Assembly: GCA_944989445.1 (NCBI GenBank)
Contig: CALYLW010000178.1
Span: forward strand, 470,165-534,164
Direction: 5' to 3'
Length of the DNA: 64,000 nucleotides
From: Ampullaceana balthica
Lineage: Eukaryota; Mollusca; Gastropoda; Lymnaeidae
Shown: piece by piece, positions 38,701-45,395 of the stretch
How the letters are laid out: each line of letters opens with the position of its first letter
How positions within the stretch are numbered: position 1 is the first letter of the stretch
Notes under the pieces: model-generated
What the model saw: the letters and a program-made list of their open reading frames with translations, nothing else
Told to the model about the DNA's origin: nothing
Databases searched by the model: none
Position numbers and translations under genes: made by a program

Positions 38701-40889
38701 ACAAGAAGTGTGTACACCAGAGGTTAGTACACAAGAAGTGTGTACACCAGAAGTTACTACACAAGAAGTGTGTACACCAGAGGTTAGTACACTTGTAGTG
38801 TGTAAACCAGAAGTTACTACACAAGAAGTGTGTACACCAGAAGTTACTACACAAGAAGTGTGTACACCAGAGGTTAGTACACAAGAAGTGTGTACACCAG
38901 AAGTTACTACACAAGAAGTGTGTACACCAGAGGTTAGTACACTTGTAGTGTGTAAACCAGAAGTTACTACACAAGAAGTGTGTACACCAGAGGTTAATAC
39001 ACTTGTAGTGTGTACACCAGAAGTTACTACACAAGAAGTGTGTACACCAGAGGTTAGTACACAAGAAGTGTGTACACCAGAAGTTACTACACAAGAAGTG
39101 TGTACACCAGAGGTTAGTACACTTGTAGTGTGTAAACCAGAAGTTACTACACAAGAAGTGTGTACACCAGAGGTTAGTACACTTGTAGTGTGTAAACCAG
39201 AAGTTACTACACAAGAAGTGTGTACACCAGAGGTTAGTACACTTGTAGTGTGTAAACCAGAAGTTACTACACAAGAAGTGTGTACACCAGAGGTTAGTAC
39301 ACTTGTAGTGTGTACACCAGAAGTTACTACACAAGAAGTGTGTACACCAGAAGTTACTACACAAGAAGTGTGTACACCAGAAGTTCTTTTTTTTTATTTA
39401 TTGGGCATGAAAGTCTGACGCCAACAGTGGCATCAAAAGCAAGGCACACCCCATTCCCCCCTACCCAAGCTGCTCGCACGGTCCCTGGTTGTAGCAAATC
39501 AGCCCCTCATTTCCTGGAACAACTCCTGGTGTGCGAACAATGAGTCAACAGTCTACAGGTTCTTGACTTCACCATCACTGCCTACAAAGCTCAATCAACA
39601 ATCCCTCACTAAAAGCATGAAACAATCACGCACGTCTCTCTGTCATTAAGAAGTCAAATAGTTCCTGTCACTAACACAGTCAAATTGTTCGTGTCACTAA
39701 GTCAAATTGTTCCTGTCACTGTCACTAAGTCAGTCAAATTGTTACTGTCACTAAGTCAGTCAAATTGTTACTGTCACTAAGTCAGTCAAATTGTCACTGT
39801 CACTAAGTCATTCAAATTGTTCCTGTCACTAGGTCAGTCAAATTGTTCCTGTCACCAAGTCAGTCAAATTGTTACTGTCACAAAGTTAAATTGTTCCTGT
39901 CACTAACACAGTCAAATTGTTCCTGTCAATAAGTCAGTCAAATTGTTCCTGTCATTAACACAGTCAAATTGTTCCTGTCACAAAGTCAGTCAAATTGTCC
40001 CTGTCACTAAGTCAGTCAAATTGTTCCTGTCACTAAGTCAGTCAAATCGTTCCTGTCACTAAGTCAGTCAAATTGTTCCTGTCCTTGTCAGTGTCCACCC
40101 GCATCTAAATCCTTACTGAACTTATCAACAAGTGACCCCAATCCTCAAGTGACCCCAAATCCTCAAGTGACCCCAATCCTCAAGTGACCCCAAATCCTCA
40201 AATGACCCCAATTCTCAAGTGGCCCTAATCAACTAGTGACCTCAATCCTCGATTGAGCAAAATAAACTAGTGACCCAAATGAACAAGTGATCCCGATCAA
40301 CTAGTGACCCCAATCCTCATGTGAACCTAATCATCAAGTGACCCCAATCAATAAATGGCCCCAATCCTCAAGTGACCCAGTTCCTTGTGAATAGTGTCCT
40401 GTGAAATAGATGGAATATTTCATGGCAACAAAAACAACAGATAATGGGCTGGTTTTAGTAGCAATTCTTTGAATGCCATAACACTTGACAATAACACTTG
40501 TAGTGATGTGCTTGCCAAACGAGAAAGTAGTTGACGCCTTTAAGGCATTACGTCATATGTCGTATGACATGACAGGGTGAGTTACACATGACATGTATTG
40601 CACAGTGATGGCGCTTTAAAATGACATGATATGGTTGGGAGTTAGGTGGCATTAAATGGGCACACACATATGTGGCCATGGGGCCGGGTAATTAAAAAAA
40701 ATATATATGTGATATTATTAGTGACACAAAGAGTCGGTGTCGAGAGTATTAGTATGACGTCATCACCAACTCACCTTTGCAGACCTTGCCGTCCCCGTTA
40801 AAGCCTGGTTTACACTTGCATCTGTAGGCCTTGCGCGTGCTGACACAGGCTGCATCTTGGTGACACGTGTGATTGCCCGTCTCACAGTG
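20592..40889 (-). CDS. SCUBE: SCUBE-family secreted protein (EGF-spacer-GCC-CUB), 21 exons, first exon not found
   Basis: Exons, N- to C-terminal: 40889-40775, 34601-34479, 33904-33782, 32268-32143, 31391-31275, 29953-29837, 27697-27575, 27342-27226, 26389-26267, 26040-25822, 25564-25445, 25092-24934, 24815-24713, 24522-24419, 24154-23990, 23662-23495, 23198-23037, 22732-22535, 21825-21673, 21387-21308, 20735-20592. All introns are GT-AG and every junction keeps phase; the joined product is 952 residues (human SCUBE1-3 are about 990). Order: nine EGF-like modules, a basic spacer, three GCC2/GCC3 cysteine-rich modules, one CUB domain, conserved C-terminal tail. SCUBE proteins are secreted or membrane-tethered glycoproteins acting as co-receptors or carriers, for example for Hedgehog and BMP signals. 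That role is family knowledge, not seen here. The signal-peptide exon was not located up to the window end. Which vertebrate paralogue is closest cannot be told. Confidence 0.95.
20746..21052. repeat. Imperfect tandem repeat of about 60 bp in the last SCUBE intron
   Basis: Words acaagactggcacacatac, agaaaaacaacatctatg and ttaatgtataatttagaac recur five times with indels. Confidence 0.8.
21308..21387 (-). CDS. SCUBE: SCUBE exon 20 (post-[14 protein letters not shown])
   Basis: Acceptor cctcaacag, donor AAG|GTAACA, phase 1 in and 0 out. Encodes [18 protein letters not shown], a hallmark of SCUBE C-termini. Confidence 0.95.
21673..21825 (-). CDS. SCUBE: SCUBE exon 19, second half of CUB
   Basis: Encodes [31 protein letters not shown] and [10 protein letters not shown]. 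Acceptor ttttacag, donor GTAGGC. Confidence 0.95.
21826..22440. mobile_element. Degenerate MITE-family sequence in the CUB intron
   Basis: Four occurrences of a motif like ttcaatataatacgcaccg lie between 21970 and 22145. Then come gcgatcgatctgaaattttg and gagttaatataaagg, words shared with the element at 36111-36853. The boundaries are unclear. Confidence 0.55.
22535..22732 (-). CDS. SCUBE: SCUBE exon 18, first half of CUB
   Basis: Encodes [20 protein letters not shown], then [19 protein letters not shown] and [10 protein letters not shown]. The SPNYPGNYP motif and RRILI(I/V)(I/V)P are diagnostic of the SCUBE CUB domain. Confidence 0.97.
23037..23198 (-). CDS. SCUBE: SCUBE exon 17, third GCC2/GCC3 cysteine-rich module
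   Basis: Encodes [19 protein letters not shown], then [17 protein letters not shown]. Six cysteines in the GCC2/GCC3 spacing; NIT is a possible N-glycosylation site. Confidence 0.95.
23495..23662 (-). CDS. SCUBE: SCUBE exon 16, second GCC2/GCC3 module
   Basis: Encodes [35 protein letters not shown] and STGFQDC. Acceptor cctcgaag, donor GTAAGA. Confidence 0.95.
23909..24000 (-). repeat. 36-bp triplicated donor region of the SCUBE GCC1 exon
   Basis: On the - strand the unit aatggttggtcaaatttctt + tagttcctgtttcagc is present three times (starts near 23992, 23956, 23920). The donor AATG|GTTGGT is therefore repeated every 36 bp, and each unit also ends in an acceptor-like tgtttcag. Confidence 0.9.
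23990..24154 (-). CDS. SCUBE: SCUBE exon 15, first GCC2/GCC3 module
   Basis: Encodes [36 protein letters not shown] and GATAIQQCN. Acceptor gatttag. The donor I chose is GTTGGT at 23989, which gives the phase (1) required by the next exon, but it is weak and repeated at 23953 and 23917. The 3' end of this exon is the least certain junction of the gene. Confidence 0.88.
24419..24522 (-). CDS. SCUBE: SCUBE exon 14, end of spacer
   Basis: Too short and lacking a suitable ATG to stand out as an open frame. Encodes [20 protein letters not shown], then [14 protein letters not shown]. It aligns with the SCUBE segment between the basic spacer and GCC1. Phases 2 in and 1 out match both neighbours, which supports the call. 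Acceptor tttccaag, donor GTCAGT. Confidence 0.85.
24713..24815 (-). CDS. SCUBE: SCUBE exon 13, basic spacer helix
   Basis: Encodes [19 protein letters not shown] and [13 protein letters not shown], corresponding to the CEADC...AIKTLRKSI part of vertebrate SCUBE. Donor GTAAAC, phase 2. Confidence 0.92.
24934..25092 (-). CDS. SCUBE: SCUBE exon 12, spacer (RRKK-rich)
   Basis: Encodes [20 protein letters not shown], the basic [12 protein letters not shown] stretch and [10 protein letters not shown], matching the family's ITAEFEIET segment. Confidence 0.93.
25445..25564 (-). CDS. SCUBE: SCUBE exon 11, spacer (KARFVLIRD)
   Basis: Encodes [16 protein letters not shown], matching KARFKIRDAKC of vertebrate SCUBE. 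Phase 1 at both ends. Confidence 0.93.
25822..26040 (-). CDS. SCUBE: SCUBE exon 10, first spacer exon
   Basis: Encodes [28 protein letters not shown] and [13 protein letters not shown]. Cysteine pattern and position match the SCUBE segment after EGF9; NST is a possible glycosylation site. Confidence 0.92.
26267..26389 (-). CDS. SCUBE: SCUBE exon 9, EGF9 (calcium-binding type)
   Basis: [18 protein letters not shown], then [13 protein letters not shown] and DC. Six cysteines, phase 1/1. The donor GTCTGT is weaker than its neighbours. Confidence 0.95.
   Translation of the reverse strand: MSMSVLSRMVDVLTCVTIQRVVTHAHAILVSNCTLTSMIV
26653..27145. mobile_element. piggyBac-like MITE flanked by TTAA
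   Basis: TTAA at 26649-26652 is followed by ctcaatagctcctga; the other end reads tcaggcgctaatgag then TTAA at 27146-27149. The ends are inverted repeats (ctcaWtagcKcctga). The interior is 493 bp and CpG-richer than the host intron, without a transposase frame. Confidence 0.8.
27226..27342 (-). CDS. SCUBE: SCUBE exon 8, EGF8 (calcium-binding type)
   Basis: [36 protein letters not shown]. Six cysteines; matches SCUBE EGF8 including the YG.THC end. Confidence 0.96.
27575..27697 (-). CDS. SCUBE: SCUBE exon 7, EGF7 (calcium-binding type)
   Basis: [34 protein letters not shown]. Donor GTAAGC, acceptor ttttacag. Confidence 0.96.
   Translation of the reverse strand: MWMSVRKKLMAALTCVKILKEALSVSAHLVIKSVQIIRHV
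28058..28262. repeat. 66/77-bp tandem repeat, three copies
   Basis: Unit contains cattcctacccacactctct, attctgggaggggggtgggt and aaagtcaaaataactac. Copies start at 28058, 28124 and 28201; the longer spacing is due to a C-run. Confidence 0.92.
28270..29600. other. SCUBE intron sequence between EGF6 and EGF7 exons
   Basis: AT-rich; no exon or known repeat recognised. The open frame at 28718-28966 has no family signature. Confidence 0.4.
29614..29810. mobile_element. hAT-like MITE in a SCUBE intron
   Basis: Ends cagtggtgaccaacc and ctggtcaccactg are inverted repeats. Flanks ctctagag (29606-29613) and ctccagag (29812-29819) look like an 8-bp target duplication with one mismatch and one extra base. 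The right end is about 17 bp from the donor of the EGF6 exon. Confidence 0.78.
29837..29953 (-). CDS. SCUBE: SCUBE exon 6, EGF6
   Basis: [38 protein letters not shown]. Non-calcium-type EGF as in vertebrate SCUBE EGF5 and 6. Confidence 0.95.
29970..31250. other. SCUBE intron between EGF5 and EGF6 exons
   Basis: No exon or recognised repeat. The open frame at 30285-30515 (+) has no family signature. Confidence 0.4.
31275..31391 (-). CDS. SCUBE: SCUBE exon 5, EGF5
   Basis: [37 protein letters not shown]. Matches CNYGNGGCQHSCEDT of SCUBE EGF5; NST glycosylation site. Confidence 0.95.
31400..32130. other. SCUBE intron between EGF4 and EGF5 exons
   Basis: AT-rich, no exon or repeat recognised. 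Confidence 0.4.
32143..32268 (-). CDS. SCUBE: SCUBE exon 4, EGF4
   Basis: [38 protein letters not shown]. Corresponds to SCUBE EGF4 (NCMNKDHGCAHIC). Donor GTGAGT. Confidence 0.94.
32430..32840 (-). mobile_element. Degenerate copy of the 36111-type MITE family
   Basis: Shares, in reverse orientation, acaatgcattttataaaaat, tcagatcgatcgaacgtacc, ctgtaaatgtttgccgcg and atttatagtcaaaaactttt with 7478-7835 and with 36430-36800. A CpG-rich middle (gttcgcgcgttgacgcgatg) is private to this copy. Confidence 0.65.
32841..33192. other. SCUBE intron, no feature recognised
   Basis: AT-rich, poly-A/T runs only. Confidence 0.4.
33193..33781 (-). repeat. 24-bp minisatellite starting at the SCUBE EGF3 donor, about 25 copies
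   Basis: On the - strand the first unit is gtaagtgttatcaacatgtt + agat, which begins exactly at the 5' splice site of exon 33782-33904. Later units mostly read ataagt or acaagt at that place; only two more (near 33660 and 33202) keep gtaagt. The array is open in several frames on both strands (33173-33898 -, 33213-33812 +), an artefact of the 24-bp period. Confidence 0.96.
33782..33904 (-). CDS. SCUBE: SCUBE exon 3, EGF3 (calcium-binding type)
   Basis: [36 protein letters not shown]. Phase 1/1. The donor GTAAGT is the start of the 24-bp array. Confidence 0.96.
33920..34470. other. SCUBE intron between EGF2 and EGF3 exons
   Basis: No further exon or repeat recognised. Confidence 0.4.
34479..34601 (-). 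CDS. SCUBE: SCUBE exon 2, EGF2 (calcium-binding type)
   Basis: [40 protein letters not shown]. Closely follows SCUBE EGF2 (GGCVHECINIPGNY). Donor GTATAA, phase 1/1. Confidence 0.96.
   Translation of the reverse strand: MKMNVTKKMAGVYICASTHLETSRAPVMMVSLWRQMEEIV
34629..34940. repeat. GT-rich imperfect repeat (gtgaatgtgtgagt)
   Basis: Interspersed gtgtgaatgtgtgagtgaat words without a strict period; it lies just upstream of the EGF2 exon acceptor. The 173-residue frame on the - strand (34598-35119) is low-complexity His/Ser/Thr and spurious. Confidence 0.9.
34945..35690. other. SCUBE intron 1 sequence with homopolymer and short degenerate repeats
   Basis: Contains gccaatgcccag-type triplets (34975-35010) and five degenerate tgatgtcccttt-type words (35445-35625). 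No gene. Confidence 0.5.
35696..36055. repeat. 45-bp minisatellite, eight copies
   Basis: Unit contains gttacctgcccccagctcaa and gctattacatgagaaaatgt then aagta. The - strand frame 35663-36031 (a 15-residue repeat beginning [11 protein letters not shown]) is an artefact of the period. Each unit carries gggcag|gtaact on the - strand, a donor-like word, but no exon abuts it. Confidence 0.95.
36111..36853. mobile_element. Fold-back MITE, copy A (743 bp)
   Basis: Outer ends accacgtttttataagcg and gttaataaaaacgtggt are inverted. A second, longer inverted pair sits inside: ttataagcggactaaaaaga near 36121 and its complement near 36375. So do gactaaaaacgtgggtcggg near 36187 and its partner near 36300. 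The right part holds gcgatcgatctga-type sequence shared with other family members. 36514-36720 (-) is an open frame shared with copy B but without similarity I recognise. Confidence 0.8.
36855..37706. other. SCUBE intron 1; no gene, a caaacatacaaa-rich patch at 37305-37415
   Basis: Mostly AT-rich. The microsatellite-like patch gives spurious frames on the - strand. No exon with family signature. Confidence 0.5.
37707..38195. repeat. Imperfect 20-22-bp GT-rich minisatellite
   Basis: Unit like gtgtgcatgtgtaagtgtct, about 22 copies with indels. The - strand open frames here (up to 240 codons, His/Thr-rich) are artefacts. Confidence 0.93.
38322..39388. repeat. 30-bp minisatellite with 60-bp higher-order alternation, about 35 copies
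   Basis: Unit gttactacacaagaagtgtg + tacaccagaa. Units alternate between aagttactac and aggttagtac forms and between acaagaagtg and acttgtagtg forms, so blocks of 60-90 bp recur. Open on both strands for more than 350 codons, but without codon bias or a start context. Confidence 0.97.
39640..40095. repeat. 26-bp minisatellite, about 17 copies
   Basis: Unit gtcactaagtcagtcaaatt + gttcct with indels (some copies lack tcagtc). Confidence 0.93.
40120..40382. repeat. 17-bp degenerate minisatellite
   Basis: Unit aagtgaccccaatcctc, about 15 copies, increasingly diverged rightwards. Confidence 0.88.
40383..40765. other. SCUBE intron 1 sequence next to the EGF1 donor
   Basis: Contains catgacatg/cgtcatatgtcgtatgac palindromic words near 40550-40575; otherwise nothing recognised. 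Confidence 0.4.
40775..40889 (-). CDS. SCUBE: SCUBE exon 1 visible, EGF1
   Basis: [38 protein letters not shown]. Matches SCUBE EGF1 ([22 protein letters not shown]). The acceptor ctacaccagcccag gives a phase-0 start, unlike the phase-1 start of the other EGF exons. The usual D-V-D-E just before the first cysteine is absent here and would have to come from the preceding exon. The donor is GTGAGT. An ATG at 40932 upstream in frame is probably intronic. Confidence 0.9.
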
Positions 40890-40934
40890 CTGGGCTGGTG
40901 TAGAGGGGGGGAGGTCAAGAGCAAAGGTCAACAA

Positions 40935-41476
40935 AACAGCGCCATCTTTTTTGTTAGATTTGTTTTGTTTACATTAGTAACGGAAGCTGATCCTACTTTC
41001 TGAGCCTTACTTTGTTTTGTATTAATAATGTGGGCTTTTCTTTCTTCCTTCTTAAAGATTGTCTTACTTATATATACTCAGGAACCCTCGACAATATAAT
41101 GTTATTGTTTGAGGTCCTAGTGCAGTGAAACTCACTTCTGCATTGTCTCTCATTAATTCGATTACACATTTAATGACTCGTGAGGTTTTATCACAGACCA
41201 AACATATCAAAATTAAACATTCAAAATAAATATAAGTATGTAAAATAGTTAGTTAATACTGATAATTTCATAAATTCAATTAATAAAGAGACGACCGTCG
41301 AAGAGATACTTTTTTTCTACTCTATTGAATTGGTAACAAAAAATAATTAATTAATGAAAAATATAAAGGAATATTATTAATTAATATTAAACATTCTTTC
41401 TTTAAAAACTTTATTTTAACTTAAGTTAAATTACATTTAACAAATGTAAATTTTAGTTAAATTATTAGGGACATCT
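40935..41476. other. AT-rich intron sequence upstream of EGF1
   Basis: No signal-peptide exon recognised. Confidence 0.4.
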
Positions 41477-41912
41477 TCTCCCACTAACACCCACTAACAC
41501 CCACTAACACCCACTAACACCCACTAACACTCACTAACACCCACTAACACCCACTAACACCCACTAACACCCACTAACACCCACTAACACCCACTAACAC
41601 CCACTAACACCCACTAACACCCACTAACACCCACTAACACCCACTAACACCCACTAACACCCACTAACACCCACTAACACCCACTAACACCCACTAACAC
41701 CCACTAACACACACTAACACCCACTAACACCCACTAACACCCACTAACACCCACTAACACCCACTAACACCCACTAACACACACTAACACCCACTAACAC
41801 CCACTAACACCCACTAACACCCACTAACACTCACTAACACCCACTAACACCCACTAACACCCACTAACACCCACTAACACTCACTAACACCCACTAACAC
41901 CCACTAACACCC
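41477..41912. repeat. 10-bp minisatellite (cccactaaca), about 43 copies
   Basis: Very homogeneous; only scattered t or a substitutions at the first position of a unit. Confidence 0.98.
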
Positions 41913-43104
41913 CGCCCGTTGTAACAAACAAAAACTCAAAGATACTCAAATATAATAAAATATACTTTACAACGGCACCGTTCGAAAGGGTTCAAAAAGT
42001 ACAGAAGGCAGGATCAGAATGCTCTCACAAGACCATTTGACATGATGTGTTATAAACGTTTGTTTTACAAGGAGCATTCACTTGAAACCGATTTTGAACC
42101 GTTTGCACTGATTCTGTTCTATAAATGGCAAATTCGGAAAACTATATTTGTGGGCGTCCACATAGGTTGTGTAGGGGGGAAGCAAAGTCTCTTTTATTTT
42201 TTTATTTTTTTTTATTTTAAAGTGTTGATTTTTGCACGATCACTATTGAGAAAGATTAAAGGGCAAAGCTTTGCAAGCGTCTGCCACATTTGGTGCCCGT
42301 TCCCGCAATTACTCGGTCACGTTTGGATCCCCAGAAACCCACCAGTTCTTGGGGAAATATTTGAAATGCTGTCATTGATGTAGCCCATAAACGGGGCCTG
42401 TGTTTAGCTGCCTTGGGTGCCAGAATTTTATCTACCTTTATTTATCAATCTTTATTTAAATGCTATAGTAAAAGTAAAAAAAAATGTGTGCCCAAAATCC
42501 CTTAAATGTTAGTAATGTTATTTTGAGGCATGTTAGTAAAATACAGGGGAGGGGGATTATCCCCCCTTTCTCAGCGCCCCCCCCCCTGACGCACATGGGT
42601 GTAATCAACAAACTATTCAACATTTTCATGCAACAGAAGCTGCATAATGGATGCCAAATATTGAAGAAAAGTGTTACAGTTATAATTTATAGTTCAAACA
42701 TCCACGGAACGACGACAACTGGGTGAGTTAATATAAGCGTGGTAAAATGGAAGTTAGCACATACCAAAATATTATGTGCTAGTTATAAAATATCTACAGC
42801 GGATAAATGGACTAGAAAGGGGAGAGACAGTGATAGGTAATGTGTTATTGTAATAGAAAGAGGAAACAATGACAGGCAGAGGGGAAGTATAAAAGAAAGG
42901 GGAGACAATGATAGGGTGTAAATCGGCGTAATAGAAAGGGGAGACAAATACACACGAGGTTTCCACAATTAAAAGCATTGAAATACATGTACATGTATTA
43001 AATTAGTGGAAGCAGTAGCATTTAGATGTAATGATGCCCCCTTTACCCCCCACCATCGTTATATAAGCGTTAATAAATTTGCCGAATCTTAAATTATTAT
43101 TACT
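41913..43104. other. Non-coding sequence with a MITE-like end near 42725-42742
   Basis: gagttaatataagcgtggt at about 42724 resembles the 3' end of the 36111-type element. A degenerate 35-40-bp repeat (agaaaggggagacaatgat) lies at 42815-42955. The open frame 42042-42383 has no signature. Confidence 0.5.
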
Positions 43105-43106
43105 AG

Positions 43107-43625
43107 ACGCCCCGCGGCGTAGCATACGCCGCAGACTTGCTCATGGAGAGTGCAAAGAAAGTGGAGAAATAACGGACACAAACTACAGCACGAAGAAATC
43201 AAAACAACGCGAGTGAACGTCGGGGACTGCCAACTCATTGTTGGTTTCTAGACGTTTGCAGGAGAAATTCGGTACACCCCTAACTTCTATGAAGTCAGCT
43301 ATAAAACGATAATCGGTTTAAAATCAGAGTTACATAATCGATAATCGGTTTTAAAAAACAACAGAAAACAACAACACGCAATTAACAACCCTAAACATGA
43401 CTAACCCTCGCTAGGGTCGGCCAATCACAGTTTATGTTTAAGGGATGGTCGTATTAAATGGGAGGCGGGTAACAACAACCTCAGTGTGCTTGCCTCCATG
43501 CTTACTCGCTATTTTTTACTTACTTTGTGCTGCTTTTTGTGTCTGCACTCTCACCCCCTCCCCCCATCCGTTCTTTGCACTGTCTATTATGAGCAAGTCT
43601 GCGGCGTATGCTACGCCGCGGGTCT
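43107..43625. mobile_element. TIR element with hairpin-forming ends (gcggcgtagcatacgccgc)
   Basis: The left end gcggcgtagcatacgccgc + agacttgctcat recurs inverted at 43591-43620 (atgagcaagtct + gcggcgtatgctacgccgc). Next to it gagtgcaaaga/tctttgcactg pair as well. Each end is itself a hairpin with 8-bp arms and a 3-base loop. The interior carries frames on the + strand (43445-43786) with a hydrophobic start, but no recognisable protein. Confidence 0.7.
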
Positions 43626-43796
43626 CTCCAGAATTCCTTCTTTTCATTCAATCACAGTCGTTTGCCCAAACCCATCCCATTTTGACAACTGTGTCTTTCA
43701 GGAAGTCTTCACCCGTAACTAAATCAGCTAGTGTTGGCAATAAAGGGGTAAAAGAACGGGCACAAACAGACATTTTTAAAATTTAAAAAAAAATGT

Positions 43797-43865
43797 TTTC
43801 GCTGGGGCTTGAACCCAGGACCATCGACGTATGAGGCGGACGTGATAACCAGTACACTACGAATT
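43797..43865 (-). mobile_element. tRNA-Val-like relic, SINE head or degraded tRNA
   Basis: Read on the - strand: cgtagtgtactggttatcac, gtccgcctcatac, then the T-arm ggtcctgggttcaagcccc. This resembles eukaryotic tRNA-Val (TAGTGGTTATCACGTTCGCCT), but the anticodon loop reads CTCATAC and the anticodon stem is mismatched. The acceptor stem is not paired. Probably the head of a SINE. Confidence 0.55.
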
Positions 43866-44100
43866 TCACATTTACTGTGAAGGGACTATGCAAGTGAACG
43901 CAAGTGCATTGTTGCCACCCACTCCCACCCCCCTCCCCTTTTTTTTCATTTCATCCCACCACGCTTGCCAACAGTGTTTAGTTGACCCGAGCGAGGGTCA
44001 TTCGTCACGCTCTGTTGCACATGCAGCTTCTTGTTGCCTCGCAGGGTCGGACCACGAAGAGAATTATATATAGAGAGAGAGAAGATTAGTTATTAGTAAT
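43866..44100. other. Probable tail of the same composite element
   Basis: gacccgagcgagggtcattc (43985) mirrors ccctcgctagggtcggccaa (43405), and the stretch ends in attatatatagagagagaga, a microsatellite tail like those ending retroposons. Confidence 0.4.
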
Positions 44101-44212
44101 CATAATTTTTCTTCCTTGAATAAATATGCACAAACTGTTATATTAAAGCAGTATGCCATTTAAACAAAGCAGTAAGGGTAGCATTTACAATATCGTTATG
44201 GGGTAGGCAAGT

Positions 44213-45395
44213 CAATGTCACATGTTAGTGTATGTCATTTGGGCACGAAGATGTCACATGTTAGAACATGTCATTTGGACACGAAGATGTCACATGTTAG
44301 TGTATGTCATTTGAGCATGCTAATGTCACATGTTAGTGTATGTCATTTGGTCACGAAGATGTCACATGTTAGTGTATGTCATTTGAGCACGAAGATGTCA
44401 CATGTTAGAGCATGTCGTTTGGGCAAGAAGATGTCACATGTTAGTGCATGTCATTTGGGCATGAAGATGTCACATGTTAGAGCATGTCATTTGGGCACGA
44501 AGATGTCACATGTTAGTGTATGTCATTTGGGCACGAAGATGTCACATGTTAGTGTATGTCATTTGGGCACGAAGATGTCACATGTTAGTGTATATCATTT
44601 GGGCACGAAGATGTCACATGTTAGAGCATGTCGTTTGGGCAAGAAGATGTCACGTGTTAGTGCATGTCATTTGGGCATGAAGATGTCACATGTTAGAGCA
44701 TGTCATTTGAGTTTGAGCGTGTCAATGTCACATGTTAGTGCATGTTATTTGGGCACGAAGATGTCACATGTTAGTGCATGTCATTTGAGCATGCCAATCT
44801 CACTGTTAGTACATGTCATTTGTACATGTCAATGTCACATGTTAGTGCATGTCATTTGGGCAAATCGATGTCACATGATAGTGCATGTCATTTTGGGCAC
44901 GAAGATGTCACATGTTAGAGCATGTCATTTGAGTTTGAACGTGTCAATGTCACATGTTAGTGCATGTCATTTGGGCACGAAGATGTCACATGTTAGAGCA
45001 TGTCATTTGAGTTTGAACGTGTCAATGTCACATGTTAGTGCATGTCATTTGGGCACGAAGATGTCACATGTTAGTGCATGTCATTTGAGCATGTCAATCT
45101 CACTGTTAGTGCATGTCATTTGTACATGTCAATGTCACATGTTAGTGCATGTCATTTGGGCAAATCGATGTCACATGTTAGAGCATATCATTTGAGTTTG
45201 AGCATGTCAAGCTCACTGTTAGTGCATGTCATTTGTACATGTCAATGTCACATGTTAGTGCATGTCATTTGGGCAAATCGATGTCACATGTTAGAGCATA
45301 TCATTTGAGTTTGAGCATGTCAATGTCACATGTTAGTGCACGTCATTTGGGCAAGCCGATGTCACATGTCAGTGTATGTCATTTGGTCATCTTGG
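44213..45395. repeat. 36-bp minisatellite with higher-order blocks, about 32 copies
   Basis: Unit atgtcacatgttagtgcatg + tcatttgggcacgaag. A larger block (tttgagtttgaacgtgtcaa ... aatctcactgttag) is repeated several times between 44700 and 45330. The 326-codon frame (MSHVSVCHLGTK-type) is an artefact of the period. Confidence 0.96.

Noticed and set aside
38297..39418. Open frames of 373 (+) and 358 (-) codons
   Set aside because: Both frames are products of the 30-bp repeat, whose period is a multiple of three. There is no homologous domain, and opposite-strand frames of equal length are expected from such repeats.
40890..40934. ATG at 40932 as the SCUBE start codon
   Set aside because: The stretch MLTFALDLPPSTPAQ is not a convincing signal peptide, and the sequence just before EGF1 looks like a pyrimidine tract with acceptor cccag.
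43797..43865. Functional tRNA-Val gene
   Set aside because: The anticodon stem is mismatched, the acceptor stem is not visible and the flanks look like a SINE.
44215..45308. 326-codon Met/Ser/His-rich frame
   Set aside because: Artefact of the 36-bp repeat; the frame breaks where units carry indels.
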